Shown here: positions 17,687 through 28,662 of the stretch, in pieces
How positions within the stretch are numbered: the first letter of the stretch is position 1
Layout of the letters: every line of letters starts with the position of its first letter
NCBI GenBank assembly: GCA_040758375.1
Contig: JBFLWE010000005.1
Location: 1 to 64,000, forward strand
Source: CAMLIZ01 sp040758375
GTDB lineage: Bacteria; Pseudomonadota; Gammaproteobacteria; Burkholderiales; Burkholderiaceae_C
Direction: 5' to 3'
DNA: 64,000 nt
Position numbers and translations under genes: made by a program
Notes under the pieces: generated by a model
Seen by the model: the letters and a program-made list of their open reading frames with translations, nothing else
Databases searched by the model: none
What the model was told of the DNA's origin: nothing

Positions 17687-18139
17687 TCATGCATGCTCGG
17701 GCGAACGCACGGCGACCAGGCGCGCCCGGCCGTCGTGCTCGCGGCGCAGCCACCACACCGAGGCGCGTTCGACCGGCCAGTACTGGGCCGCGCCGCACAG
17801 CAGCGTGGCGGCCACCAGGCCCAGCGTGGGCTGATGGCCCACCACCAGCACCGGCTGGCGCGCATGGGGCCAGTCGGCGGCTTGCAACACGGCGTTGACC
17901 GAGGTGCCCGACGAGAGCGCCGGCACGGTCTCGAACGAGCGCCCGAGCGCCTGTGCGGTCTGCTGGGTGCGCCGGGCCGGGCTGACGATGATGCGGGCGG
18001 CTGCCGGCAGCACGCGGGCGAGCCAGTGCCCGATGCGCGCGGCCTGCTGCTCGCCGCGCGGCGTGAGCGGGCGGTCGAGATCGTCCTCGCCCGGCCGGGC
18101 GTCGAAGGCATCGGCGTGCCGCCACAACAGCAACTCCAT
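17687..18139 (-). CDS. sixA: Phosphohistidine phosphatase SixA-like
   Basis: A 150-residue histidine-phosphatase fold protein. It has the catalytic RHA motif (LLLWRHADAF) at the N-terminus, the second arginine region SPARRTQQTAQ and the second histidine in VVGHQPTLG. Length and motifs match SixA, which removes phosphate from phosphohistidines on phosphorelay or PTS proteins. Two hybrid kinases with relay histidines lie elsewhere in the window, but no direct link can be shown. It is divergent from the acyl-CoA dehydrogenase pair. Confidence 0.88.
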   Translation of the reverse strand: MELLLWRHADAFDARPGEDDLDRPLTPRGEQQAARIGHWLARVLPAAARIIVSPARRTQQTAQALGRSFETVPALSSGTSVNAVLQAADWPHARQPVLVVGHQPTLGLVAATLLCGAAQYWPVERASVWWLRREHDGRARLVAVRSPEHA

Positions 18140-18250
18140 GGGTCTCCTCGAAAGCTGGCGCCGGATTATCGCGATGGCCCTTCTTGTCACTCCAGGGACA
18201 GCCCCGAATCGAACGATCGTGCTAAAAACTCCGGCTACAGGAGACAAGCG

Positions 18251-19429
<1,179 letters not shown>

Positions 19430-19441
19430 GGACATTCCGAC

Positions 19442-20581
19442 ATGGATTTCGATTTCACCGAAGACCAAGAGTCCCTGCGCGACGCGGTGCGGCGCTGGGT
19501 GGACAAGGGCTACGACTTCGAGCGCCGGCGCGCCATCGTCAAGGCGGGCGGCTTCGACCGCGGCGTCTACGCCCAGCTGGCCGAGCTGGGCCTGACCGCG
19601 CTGTACGTGCCCGAGGAACACGGCGGCATGGGCTTCGGCCCGGTCGAAGGCATGGTGGTGATGGAAGAGCTCGGCCGCGGCCTCGTGCTGGAGCCGCTGG
19701 CGCAGGGCGCGCTGGTCGCACCCACGGCGCTGCGCTCGGCCCCGCAGCCGCTGCAAGCCGCGTGGCTGCCGCGCATCGCCGGCGGCGAGGCCCTGGTGGT
19801 GCTGGCCCATCAGGAGCGCGGCGCGCGCTACCGCCTGAACCACGTGACCACGGCGGCCCAGCAGGCCGGCGGCGGCTGGACCCTCAGCGGCGCCAAGAGC
19901 ATCGTGCCCGCCGGCGACCAGGCCGACGCCTTCATCGTGCCGGCGCGCGTGAGCGGCGCGGTCGACGATGCGCAGGGCATTGCGCTGTTCCTCGTCGAAC
20001 GCCAGGCGCACGGCGTGAGCACCCGCGGCTACCCCCAGCAGGACGGTGCGCGCGCGGCCGAAGTGAACTTCAGCAGCAGTCCGGCCGCGCTGATCGCCGG
20101 CCCCGGCGAAGGCCACGCGGCGCTGGAGCTGGCGGTGGACGTGGGCATCGCCGCGCTGTGCGCCGAGGCCGTGGGCGCGATGGACAAGCTGCTGCTGCTC
20201 ACCGCCGAGTACCTCAACACGCGCAAGCAGTTCGGGGTGCCGATCGGCAGCTTCCAGGCCCTGCGCCACCGCATGGCCGATTGCAAGATGCAGCTGGAAC
20301 TGGGCCGCTCGATGAGCTACTACGCCACCCTCAAGCTGGGCGAGGCGCCGGCCGTGCGCCGCCGCGCGATCGCGCAGGCCAAGGTGCAGCTGGGCCGGTC
20401 GATGCGCTTCCTGGGGCAGCAGTCGGTGCAGATGCACGGCGGCATCGGCGTGACCGACGAATACATCGGCAGCCACTACTTCAAGCGTCTGACCTGCATC
20501 GAGCTCAGTTTCGGCGACACGCTGCATCACCTGGGCGAGGTGAGCGCGCGCATGCAGGACACCGCCGGCGTGTTCAGCTGA
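19442..20581 (+). CDS. Acyl-CoA dehydrogenase, small subunit type (PimD-like)
   Basis: A 379-residue acyl-CoA dehydrogenase family protein. The N-terminus MDFDFTEDQESLRDAVRRW and C-terminal HGGIGVTDEYIGSHYFKRL are typical. The middle domain is more divergent than in its neighbour, which fits a partner subunit of a heteromer. It shares an operon with the upstream dehydrogenase (12-base gap). It is followed 43 bases later by an unrelated lipoprotein gene. Confidence 0.86.
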   Translation: MDFDFTEDQESLRDAVRRWVDKGYDFERRRAIVKAGGFDRGVYAQLAELGLTALYVPEEHGGMGFGPVEGMVVMEELGRGLVLEPLAQGALVAPTALRSAPQPLQAAWLPRIAGGEALVVLAHQERGARYRLNHVTTAAQQAGGGWTLSGAKSIVPAGDQADAFIVPARVSGAVDDAQGIALFLVERQAHGVSTRGYPQQDGARAAEVNFSSSPAALIAGPGEGHAALELAVDVGIAALCAEAVGAMDKLLLLTAEYLNTRKQFGVPIGSFQALRHRMADCKMQLELGRSMSYYATLKLGEAPAVRRRAIAQAKVQLGRSMRFLGQQSVQMHGGIGVTDEYIGSHYFKRLTCIELSFGDTLHHLGEVSARMQDTAGVFS

Positions 20582-20624
20582 CGCACGCTTCCGGGCCGTG
20601 GGCCGCTGGCCCACAATGGCAGGC

Positions 20625-21641
20625 ATGAAGTCCCTCCGCCATGCCGCGCTCGCCTTCTTGTTCGTCCTCGCGGGCTGCGGGGGCGGCGGCTCCGGCGACC
20701 AGGTGGAGGTGCGGCCGTTCGTCGTGCTCACCAACTTCGGCAGCGTGCCGATGCTGGTACCCGGCGTCTCGTACCGCCTCACCATGGACTCCGGCGACCG
20801 GCTGGAGCTCAACGCCAGCCCGGCCGGCATGCAATGGATCGTCACCAGCGACGGCAACGTCGTCGAGGCCGAGGCCAGCGAGGACGGCGCCCACTGGAGT
20901 GCGCGGCTCGACAGCCCCAAGGGCGGGCAGGTGGTGATCCAGGCCCGCTCCAGCACCGACCCCGCGCAGGAGGCCACGCTCACCGTGGTGGTGAACCCTC
21001 AACGCCATGCGCGCCGCGACGCAGTGGCCAACGAGCTGCGCGTCTGGCGCGAGACCCAGACGCGCCGCGACGGCAGCCAGGCGGTGGCCACGGTGCGCGC
21101 CACCGTCACGCAGGTGCAGGCCGACGGCCGCCACCAGGTGGAGTACCGCGACATCAGCACCCCGCCCGGCACGCCGACCGAGACCCGCACGCTCGACGCC
21201 GACGCCAACCGCCTCGCGCGCAGCTTCCCCGACGGCACGGTCTGCACCTACACGCCGGTGCGCGAATTGCTCGACTTCCCGCTGCACTACGGCAAGAGCT
21301 GGAGCAGCGACTGGCAGTACGAATGCCAGCACAACGGCACGCCGGGCTACCGCGAAACCGCGCACGCGGCCACCACGGTCGACGGCTACGAGAGCGTCAC
21401 CGTGCCGCAGGGCACGCACCAGGCCTTGCGCCTGACCACGCGGGTGGCGCTCACGCAGTCCAACGACGCCAACCTCGTGCTCGGCGCGCAGGGCAATGCC
21501 GCGTATGCGCAGGACATCGTCTGCTGGTGGTCGGTGAGCCTGCAACGCACCGTGAAGTGCCGCGTGAAGTACGAATACGTGGGCTCCGCGCCGGCGCACT
21601 ATGCCGACACCTTCGTGCAGGAACTGCTGGAAGCCCGCTGA
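20625..21641 (+). CDS. Putative lipoprotein of unknown function
   Basis: A 338-residue secreted protein with a type II signal peptide; the lipobox is LAGC with Cys18, followed by GGGG (so probably outer-membrane sorted). The mature protein looks like beta-rich repeats, with an Ig-like N-terminal segment (about residues 30-125) and a C-terminal domain with paired cysteines (FPDGTVCTY, WQYECQHNG, DIVCWW, VKCRVKYEY). I do not recognise a family. The start at MKSLRH was preferred over an ATG three codons earlier. It abuts the peptidase gene by one base. Confidence 0.7.
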   Translation: MKSLRHAALAFLFVLAGCGGGGSGDQVEVRPFVVLTNFGSVPMLVPGVSYRLTMDSGDRLELNASPAGMQWIVTSDGNVVEAEASEDGAHWSARLDSPKGGQVVIQARSSTDPAQEATLTVVVNPQRHARRDAVANELRVWRETQTRRDGSQAVATVRATVTQVQADGRHQVEYRDISTPPGTPTETRTLDADANRLARSFPDGTVCTYTPVRELLDFPLHYGKSWSSDWQYECQHNGTPGYRETAHAATTVDGYESVTVPQGTHQALRLTTRVALTQSNDANLVLGAQGNAAYAQDIVCWWSVSLQRTVKCRVKYEYVGSAPAHYADTFVQELLEAR

Positions 21642-21642
21642 C

Positions 21643-22614
21643 ATGAGCACCGGTCCCGCCCTCGCAGGCTTCAAGGTCGGCCACTGCACCGACCCGCGCC
21701 GCCCCACCGGCTGCACCGTGGTGCTGTGCGAAGAAGGCGCAGTGGCCGGCGTGGACGTGCGCGGCGCGGCGCCGGGCACGCGCGAGACCGACTTGCTGCA
21801 GTCCGACAACCTGGTGGAGCGCGTGCATGCCGTGCTGCTCACCGGTGGCAGCGCCTTCGGGCTCGACGCCGCCGCGGGCGTGATGCGCTGGCTCGACGAG
21901 CGCGGCATCGGCCTGGCCGTCGGCCCCGCGCGCGTGCCCATCGTGCCGGCAGCCGTGCTGTTCGACCTGTGGGTGGGCGACGGCCGGGTGCGGCCCGACG
22001 CGCAAGCCGGGCATGCCGCCTGCGCGGCTGCGCACGACGGCCCGATCGAGCAGGGCTCGGTGGGCGCCGGCGCCGGCGCGCTGGTCGGCAAGCTGTTCGG
22101 CGTGGCCCGCGCGATGAAGGGCGGCATCGGCACCGCCTCGGTCACGGTCGATGGCATCACGGTGGCCGCCCTCGTCGCGGTGAACGCGATCGGCGACGTC
22201 ATCGACCCCGCCACCGGCCAGCTGCTGGCCGGCGCGCGCAGCGCCGACGGCAGCACGCTGCTGGGCACCACGGCCGCCATCGCGCGCGGCGAGTTGCCGC
22301 CGGCCCTGGCGGCCGGCAGTGCCACCACCATCGGCGTCGTCGCCACCGACGCCGTGCTGACCAAGCCGCAGGCGAACCGGCTCGCCACCATGGCCCACGA
22401 CGGCCTGGCCCGCAGCATCGACCCGGTGCACACCACGAGCGACGGCGACACGCTGTTCGCGCTGGCCTCCGGCCGCAGCGGCCGCAGCCTGCACCCCACG
22501 CTGCTGGGGGCGCTGGCCGCGCGCGTCACGGCTCAGGCGGTGCTGGCCGCGATCGAACACGCCACGGGCTTGCCCGGCTGGCCGTCGGCGCGTGAACTGC
22601 GCGGCAAAGCGTGA
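21643..22614 (+). CDS. P1 (S58) family peptidase, DmpA/BapA-like
   Basis: A 323-residue Ntn-hydrolase of the DmpA/L-aminopeptidase group. Such proteins self-cleave to alpha and beta chains; the likely processing site is within MKGGIGTASVTVDG, where Thr or Ser becomes the new N-terminal nucleophile. Other family blocks include LTGGSAFGLDAAAGVMRWL and GVVATDAVLTKPQANRLA. There is no signal peptide. It begins one base after the lipoprotein stop and is probably co-transcribed. Substrates of the family are beta- or D-aminoacyl peptides; specificity here is unknown. Confidence 0.88.
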   Translation: MSTGPALAGFKVGHCTDPRRPTGCTVVLCEEGAVAGVDVRGAAPGTRETDLLQSDNLVERVHAVLLTGGSAFGLDAAAGVMRWLDERGIGLAVGPARVPIVPAAVLFDLWVGDGRVRPDAQAGHAACAAAHDGPIEQGSVGAGAGALVGKLFGVARAMKGGIGTASVTVDGITVAALVAVNAIGDVIDPATGQLLAGARSADGSTLLGTTAAIARGELPPALAAGSATTIGVVATDAVLTKPQANRLATMAHDGLARSIDPVHTTSDGDTLFALASGRSGRSLHPTLLGALAARVTAQAVLAAIEHATGLPGWPSARELRGKA

Positions 22615-22749
22615 TCTTCGGCACGCGACATCCGCACAAGCCCGCAGGTGCTTCGGCACCGACTCGCTAAGCTGACAGACAAATCGTTACAACGCGGACC
22701 GTGCCATGCAGGCCTGCGGTTTCCGAGCGCCAGCAGCACCGTCGCGCCC

Positions 22750-24549
22750 ATGCTCGTCTCGCCCCCGCCCGACCGCTCCCAGCCCGGTCTGCCGCCCGAG
22801 CAGGACGCGCCGGACATCGGGGCGCAGATCGCGTTTGACCGCCTGCAGACGCTGTACGAGTTGACGCCGCCGCCGGTGGCCGCGGGTCTGGGCTTCGCGG
22901 TGCTGGTCGCCTTGATGATGGGGCCGGTGGCACCGCCAGGCCTCACGCTGGGCTGGCTGGCCTTCAAGCTGGTGATCGGGCTGGCGCGCATCGCCGACAC
23001 CTGGAACTTCCGGCGCTCGCCCACGCGGCGTCAGCGCATCGGCCACTGGCTGGGGCGCTACCTGATGCTGATGGTCATCGACTCCGTGGGCTGGGGCGGC
23101 ATGACGGTGATCTTCCTGCCCCACGCACACGGCATCGCGGCCACGGTGCTGCTGGCCGGTGCCGTGGGCGTGGCCTCGGTGGGCGTGTTCACCACCTTCA
23201 GCCACCTGAGCGCGAGCCTGAGCTACCTGGTCTCGGTGCTCACGCCCATCATGGTGGACCAGCTCTCCCTGGGCGGGCGGGACAACCTGCTCACGGCCGG
23301 CTCGCTGCTCATCTACTTTGCCGTGCTGGCCTTCGAAGGCTGGCGCAGCGAAAAGCGCCTGATCGAGATGCTGCGCCTGCGCTACCAGAACGCGTGGATC
23401 GCCGAGCAGCGCCGGCAGGCGCTGATCCTCGCCGAACATTCCAGCGCGGCGAAGAGCCGTTTCCTCGCCGCCGTGAGCCACGAGATGCGCACGCCGCTCA
23501 ACGGCATCCTCGGCATGGCGCAGCTGCTGCGCGGGCGCCTGGTCGACCCCGGCCAGGTACAGCAGGTGGAGGTGATGCGCCGCTCGGCGCGCCATCTGCA
23601 GAACGTCATCGACGATCTGCTCGACCTTTCGCGCATCGAATTCGGCCGGCTGACGATCGTGCAGGAGCCGTTCGACGTGGTGGAGACGGTGCGCGAGGTG
23701 AATGAACTTCTCGCCGCCGTGGCGCAGGAAAAAGGCCTCACCTTCCGGCTGCAGCTGCTGCAGCCGCTGCCCGAGCGCGTGCGCGGCGACGCCTCGCGGG
23801 TCAAGCAGGTGCTGCACAACCTGCTGGGCAACGCGATCAAGTTCACGCCACCCGGCGGCCAGGTGACGCTGGAGGTCGGTGCCACGCCGCAAGGCTTGCG
23901 TTTCAGCGTGCGCGACAACGGCCAGGGCATCGCGCCGGCGGAGGCCGAACGCATCTTCGATGCCTTCGCCCAGGCCGGCGAAGCGCCCGCCCGGCGCGCC
24001 GGCACCGGGCTGGGCCTGACCATCTCGCGCCAGCTCGCGCGCGCCATGGGCGGCGACGTCGGCCACGAGCCGGCAGAAGACGGCGGCGCGGTGTTCCACT
24101 TCACGATCGCGGCCGCCCATCTGGCCACGGGCACGGCGCCCGCCCAGAAGGAATGGGCCCCGCAGGACTACCGCTTCGAGGGCCGCGTGCTGGTGGTGGA
24201 CGACAGCCCCGTGAATGCCCTCGTGGCGTGCGGCATGCTCGAGCGCTTCGGGCTGGCCGCCGACACCGCCGAAGACGGCGAGCAAGCCCTGCAGCGCATG
24301 CGCGACACGCCGTACCAGGCGGTGCTGATGGACTGCCAGATGCCCGGCCTCGATGGCTACGAGGTCACGCGCCGCCGGCGCCTGGAAGAAGCCTCGGGGG
24401 TCCAGCCGCGCCTGCCCATCATCGCGGTCACCGCCAACGCAGTGGCCGGCGACCGCGAGCAATGCCTGGCCGCCGGCATGGACGACTACCTGGCCAAGCC
24501 CTTCGACCTGAACGAGCTCGGCGCGCTGCTGCAGCGGCACCTTCGATAA
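22750..24549 (+). CDS. Hybrid histidine kinase with multi-helix membrane sensor
   Basis: A 599-residue sensor kinase. About six hydrophobic helices fill residues 40-200 without a large periplasmic loop. The HisKA box AVSHEMRTPLNGILG carries H244. The ATPase boxes follow (NLLGNAIKFTPP, RDNGQGIAP, GTGLGLTIS) and a C-terminal receiver domain has D528 in VLMDCQMPGLDG. There is no Hpt domain, so phosphotransfer beyond the receiver needs another protein. The start is set at MLVSPPPDRS; a GTG 34 codons upstream is open but lacks family character. Its stop overlaps the region just before ribF. Confidence 0.88.
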   Translation: MLVSPPPDRSQPGLPPEQDAPDIGAQIAFDRLQTLYELTPPPVAAGLGFAVLVALMMGPVAPPGLTLGWLAFKLVIGLARIADTWNFRRSPTRRQRIGHWLGRYLMLMVIDSVGWGGMTVIFLPHAHGIAATVLLAGAVGVASVGVFTTFSHLSASLSYLVSVLTPIMVDQLSLGGRDNLLTAGSLLIYFAVLAFEGWRSEKRLIEMLRLRYQNAWIAEQRRQALILAEHSSAAKSRFLAAVSHEMRTPLNGILGMAQLLRGRLVDPGQVQQVEVMRRSARHLQNVIDDLLDLSRIEFGRLTIVQEPFDVVETVREVNELLAAVAQEKGLTFRLQLLQPLPERVRGDASRVKQVLHNLLGNAIKFTPPGGQVTLEVGATPQGLRFSVRDNGQGIAPAEAERIFDAFAQAGEAPARRAGTGLGLTISRQLARAMGGDVGHEPAEDGGAVFHFTIAAAHLATGTAPAQKEWAPQDYRFEGRVLVVDDSPVNALVACGMLERFGLAADTAEDGEQALQRMRDTPYQAVLMDCQMPGLDGYEVTRRRRLEEASGVQPRLPIIAVTANAVAGDREQCLAAGMDDYLAKPFDLNELGALLQRHLR

Positions 24550-24557
24550 TGCGGGCC

Positions 24558-25523
24558 ATGCGAGTGTTCCGCGGCTTCCACCATCCTGGCATCGCCCCCG
24601 CCTGCGCGCTGACCATCGGCAACTTCGACGGCGTGCACCGCGGCCACCAGGCGATGCTGGCGCTGCTGACCAACGAGGCGCGCCACCGCAGCCTGCCCAG
24701 CTGCGTGCTGACCTTCGAGCCGCATCCGCGCGACTTCTTCGCCGCGCGTGCCGGCAAGCCCGAGCTGGCGCCCGCGCGCATCGCCACGCTGCGCGACAAG
24801 CTCGGCGAGCTCGAACGCTGCGGCATCGAGCAGGTGATCGTGCTGCGCTTCGACGAGTCGCTGGCGTCGCTGCCGCCCGAAGCCTTCATCGACCAGGTGC
24901 TGGTGCAAGGGCTGGGCGCGCGCTACGTGCTGGTGGGCGACGACTTCCGCTTCGGCGCCCGGCGCGCCGGCGACTACGCGATGCTCGACGCGGCCGGCGC
25001 GCGCGCCGGCTTCGACGTGGCCCGCATGATGAGCTACGAGGTGCACGGCCTGCGCGTGTCGAGCTCGGCGGTGCGCGAGGCGCTGGCCGCCGGCGACATG
25101 GCGCGCGTGGCCCGCCTGCTGGGCCGGCCCTACAGCATCAGCGGCCATGTGCAGCACGGCGCCAAGCTCGGCCGCGAGCTGGGTTTCCGCACGCTGAACC
25201 TGCGCTTTCACCACCGCAAGCCCGCCGCCCACGGCATCTTCGTCGTGCAGGTGCATGGGTTGCTGGAGTCGCCGTTGCCCGGCGTCGCCAGCTTCGGCAT
25301 GAGGCCCACGGTGGACGACAGCGGCCGCGTGCTGCTGGAAACGCACTGCCTCGACTGGCCGCCCGCGCTGGGCGAAGAAGGCGGCTACGGCGCGCTGATC
25401 CGCGTGGAGCTGCTGCACAAGCTGCATGACGAGCGCCGCTACGCGTCGCTGGAGGCCTTGCGCGCCGGCATCGCGGCCGACGAGGCGGCGGCGCGCGACT
25501 GGTTCGCCCGGCACGCCGCCTGA
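24558..25523 (+). CDS. ribF: Bifunctional riboflavin kinase / FMN adenylyltransferase
   Basis: Makes FMN and then FAD from riboflavin and ATP. The N-terminal adenylyltransferase has the HIGH-like motif GNFDGVHRGHQ and VGDDFRFGARRAGD. The C-terminal riboflavin kinase has SISGHVQHGAKLGRELGFRTLN and FGMRPTVD. It has 321 residues. The MRVFRGFHHPG start fits the family; an in-frame ATG three codons earlier overlaps the upstream stop. A -10-like GATAAT ends 7 bases before the chosen ATG, so a leaderless transcript is possible. The order ribF-ileS-lspA is conserved in proteobacteria. Confidence 0.95.
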   Translation: MRVFRGFHHPGIAPACALTIGNFDGVHRGHQAMLALLTNEARHRSLPSCVLTFEPHPRDFFAARAGKPELAPARIATLRDKLGELERCGIEQVIVLRFDESLASLPPEAFIDQVLVQGLGARYVLVGDDFRFGARRAGDYAMLDAAGARAGFDVARMMSYEVHGLRVSSSAVREALAAGDMARVARLLGRPYSISGHVQHGAKLGRELGFRTLNLRFHHRKPAAHGIFVVQVHGLLESPLPGVASFGMRPTVDDSGRVLLETHCLDWPPALGEEGGYGALIRVELLHKLHDERRYASLEALRAGIAADEAAARDWFARHAA

Positions 25524-25786
25524 AGCCTCCAGGCACCCCGCCGGTACAATCGCGCCCATGCAACGCGCCATGCAACAGGCCTTCGCGGGCCCGTCGCCCT
25601 CGGTCCTGACGCCGCACACCCACACGCGGCGCGAGACCACGCGCAGCCGAATTTGATTCTCGCTGTGCTGCTGCGCGTGCCGGTCCCCGGCGCCGCGCAC
25701 GCTCGTTCGGCCCCCCGGCCGTCCACACGCACTGCCGCCCCGGTACCGGCGGCTGCCTTCGAATCTCCCTTCGCGAGCCTCCCATC
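25524..25786 (+). promoter_or_regulatory. Long leader region of ileS
   Basis: This 263-bp spacer holds a -10-like TACAAT (25545-25550). Seven bases later an ATG opens a 32-codon frame (25558-25656) beginning MQRAMQQAFAG. A GCCGCC / GGCGGC stem-loop (25734-25753) lies just before ileS. T-box leaders are not expected in this group and I see no T-box motif. Whether the short frame is translated is unknown. Confidence 0.35.
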
Positions 25787-28648
25787 GTGAACGACAAGAC
25801 CGCTCCCTCCAGCAACACGGCACCCGACTACCGGGCCACGCTGAACCTGCCCGACACGCCCTTCCCGATGCGCGGCGACCTCGCCAAGCGCGAGCCGGGC
25901 TGGGTGAAGGACTGGGAGGACAAGGGCTTGTACAGGAAGCTGCGCGACGCGCGCTGCGGCAAGCCGAAGTTCGTGCTGCACGACGGCCCGCCGTATGCCA
26001 ACGGCACCATCCACATGGGCCACGCGGTCAACAAGATCCTGAAGGACATGATCGTCAAGGCGCGCCAGCTCGCCGGCTATGACGCGCTGTACGTGCCCGG
26101 CTGGGACTGCCACGGCCTGCCGATCGAGAACCAGATCGAGAAGACCCACGGCCGCAACCTGCCGCGCGACGAGGTGCAGGCCTTGAGCCGCGCCTACGCC
26201 ACCGAGCAGATCGCGCAGCAGATGGCCGACTTCAAGCGCCTGGGCGTGCTGGGCGACTGGGAGCGGCCCTACCGCACCATGGACTTCGGCAACGAGGCCG
26301 GCGAGATCCGCGCGTTGAAGCGCGTGATGGAACGCGGCTTCGTCTACCGGGGCCTCAAACCCGTGTACTGGTGCTTCGACTGCGGCTCGTCGCTGGCCGA
26401 GTTCGAAATCGAGTATGCGGACAAGACCTCGCCGACGGTGGACGTGGCGTTCCTGTGCGCCGAGCCGCAGAAGCTGGCCGAGGCCTTCGGGCTGGCGCAG
26501 CTGGACAAGGATGCGTTCGTCGTGATCTGGACCACGACACCGTGGACCATCCCGGCCAACCAGGCGCTGAACCTCAATCCTGCGCTGGAATACGCGCTGG
26601 TGGACACCGAGCGCGGCGTGCTGCTGCTGGCTTCCGCGCTCGTGGAGAAATGCCTCGCGCGCTACGGCCTGCAGGGCACGGTGATCGCCACCACCCAGGG
26701 CGCAAAGCTCGACCGGCTGAATTTCCACCACCCGCTGGCGCATGTGGACCCGGGCTTCGACCGCCTGAGCCCGGTGTACCTGGCCGACTACGCCACCGCG
26801 GAAGACGGCACCGGCATCGTGCACTCCGCGCCGGCCTACGGCGTGGAGGACTTCAACTCCTGCACCGCCCACGGCCTGAAGCACGACCAGATCCTGAACC
26901 CGGTGCAGGGCAACGGCGTCTATGAAGACAAGCTGCCGCTGTTCGGCGGCCAGCTGATCTGGAAGGCCAACCCCCACATCGTGGAAGCGCTGCGCAACGC
27001 CGGCCGCCTGATGGCCAGCGACAAGCTGCAGCACAGCTACCCGCACTGCTGGCGCCACAAGACGCCGGTGATCTACCGCGCTGCCGCCCAGTGGTTCGTG
27101 CGCATGGACGAGGGCGAGGGCGTGTTCACGGTCGACAAAGCGCCGAAGACGCTGCGCCACACAGCGCTGGAGGCGATCGAGCAGACCAGCTTCTACCCCG
27201 AGAACGGCAAGGCGCGCCTGCGCGACATGATCGCCAACCGCCCCGACTGGTGCATCAGCCGCCAACGCAACTGGGGCGTGCCGCTGCCGCTGTTCCTGCA
27301 CAAGCAGACCGACGAGCTGCACCCCGAGACGCTGCGCCTGATCGACAAGGCGGCCGACCTGGTGGAGCAAGGCGGCATCGAGGCCTGGGCCAAGCTCGAC
27401 CCGGCCGAATGGCTGGGCGAGGAAGGCGAGCATTCGGCGCAGCACTACCGCAAGAGCACCGACATCCTCGACGTGTGGTTCGACTCCGGCAGCACCTTCT
27501 TCCACGTGCTGCGCGGCTCCCACGCGGGCGAAGGGCACGAGCAAGGCCCCGAGGCCGACCTCTACCTCGAAGGCCACGACCAGCACCGCGGCTGGTTCCA
27601 TTCGTCGCTGCTGATCTGCTGCGCGATGGAAGGCCGCGCGCCCTACCGCGGCCTGCTCACGCACGGCTTCACGGTCGACAGCCAGGGCCGCAAGATGAGC
27701 AAGTCGCTGGGCAACGGGGTCGATCCGCAGGAGACCAGCAAGAAGCTCGGCGCCGAGATCATCCGCCTGTGGGTGGCCGCGTCCGACTACTCGGGCGACA
27801 TCGCCGGCGACGACAAGATCCTGGCGCGCGTGGTCGACAGCTACCGCCGCATCCGCAACACGCTGCGCTTCCTGCTGGCCAACACCAGCGACTTCGATGC
27901 GCAGAAAGATGCGGTGCCGCTGGAGCAGATGCTCGAGATCGACCGCTATGCGTTGGCACGGGCGGCGCAGCTGCAGGCCGAGGTGCTGGCGCACTACGAG
28001 GTGTACGAGTTCCACCCGGTGGTGGCGAAGCTGCAGGTGTATTGTTCCGAAGACCTGGGCGCGTTCTACCTCGACGTGCTGAAGGACCGGCTCTACACCA
28101 CCGGCGCCAAGAGCCTGGCACGACGCTCGGCCCAGACCGCGCTGTGGCACATCACGCAGGCGATGCTGCGCTGGATGGCACCGTTCCTCAGCTTCACCGC
28201 CGAAGAAGCCTGGAAGGTGTTTGCCGGCGGGGAAACGATCTTCACCGAGACCTACTGGCAGTTCCCCGCCACCGACGACGCGCTGCTCGCCAAGTGGGCG
28301 CGCATCCGCGAGGTGCGCGAAGCGGTGAACAAGGCGATCGAGGACGTGCGCACCACCGGCGCCATCGGCTCCTCGCTGCAGGCCCGGGTGTCGCTGTCGG
28401 CCGCGGCCGAAGACGAGGCGCTGCTGCGCTCGCTGGGCGAGGACCTGAAGTTCGTGTTCATCACCTCCGAAGCCGAGGTCGAGCCGGGCGCCGAGCTGCA
28501 GGTGAGCGTGCAGCCTTGCGAACAGGCCAAGTGCGAGCGCTGCTGGCACTACCGCGCCGACGTCGGGCGCGACCCCGCCCATCCGGCGATCTGCGGCCGC
28601 TGCGTGAGCAATCTCTTCGGCGCTGGCGAGCAGCGCTCGGTGGCCTGA
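25787..28648 (+). CDS. ileS: Isoleucyl-tRNA synthetase
   Basis: A 953-residue class I synthetase. The HIGH-type motif is HMGHAVNKILKDM following DGPPYANGTI, the KMSKS loop reads GRKMSKSLGNG, and the C-terminal zinc finger CERCWHY...CGRCVSNL is present as in E. coli-type IleRS. The editing domain (WTTTPWTIPANQAL) is intact. It starts at GTG before NDKTAPSS, with no ATG nearby in frame. It is followed 14 bases later by lspA, an ancient gene pairing. Confidence 0.97.
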   Translation: MNDKTAPSSNTAPDYRATLNLPDTPFPMRGDLAKREPGWVKDWEDKGLYRKLRDARCGKPKFVLHDGPPYANGTIHMGHAVNKILKDMIVKARQLAGYDALYVPGWDCHGLPIENQIEKTHGRNLPRDEVQALSRAYATEQIAQQMADFKRLGVLGDWERPYRTMDFGNEAGEIRALKRVMERGFVYRGLKPVYWCFDCGSSLAEFEIEYADKTSPTVDVAFLCAEPQKLAEAFGLAQLDKDAFVVIWTTTPWTIPANQALNLNPALEYALVDTERGVLLLASALVEKCLARYGLQGTVIATTQGAKLDRLNFHHPLAHVDPGFDRLSPVYLADYATAEDGTGIVHSAPAYGVEDFNSCTAHGLKHDQILNPVQGNGVYEDKLPLFGGQLIWKANPHIVEALRNAGRLMASDKLQHSYPHCWRHKTPVIYRAAAQWFVRMDEGEGVFTVDKAPKTLRHTALEAIEQTSFYPENGKARLRDMIANRPDWCISRQRNWGVPLPLFLHKQTDELHPETLRLIDKAADLVEQGGIEAWAKLDPAEWLGEEGEHSAQHYRKSTDILDVWFDSGSTFFHVLRGSHAGEGHEQGPEADLYLEGHDQHRGWFHSSLLICCAMEGRAPYRGLLTHGFTVDSQGRKMSKSLGNGVDPQETSKKLGAEIIRLWVAASDYSGDIAGDDKILARVVDSYRRIRNTLRFLLANTSDFDAQKDAVPLEQMLEIDRYALARAAQLQAEVLAHYEVYEFHPVVAKLQVYCSEDLGAFYLDVLKDRLYTTGAKSLARRSAQTALWHITQAMLRWMAPFLSFTAEEAWKVFAGGETIFTETYWQFPATDDALLAKWARIREVREAVNKAIEDVRTTGAIGSSLQARVSLSAAAEDEALLRSLGEDLKFVFITSEAEVEPGAELQVSVQPCEQAKCERCWHYRADVGRDPAHPAICGRCVSNLFGAGEQRSVA

Positions 28649-28662
28649 GAGGCGTGCGGCGC

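Noticed and set aside
18213..18220. ACGATCGT palindrome between sixA and the acyl-CoA dehydrogenases as a TetR-type operator
   Set aside because: Eight bases only, no extended symmetry, and no regulator gene nearby.
15881..18240. Very long open frames antisense to the ZIP and hydrolase genes, and comparable ones opposite argG, the histidine kinases, ileS and tctA
   Set aside because: They are expected in GC-rich coding DNA, translate to Arg/Ala/His-rich sequence without domains, and lie opposite genes with clear motifs.
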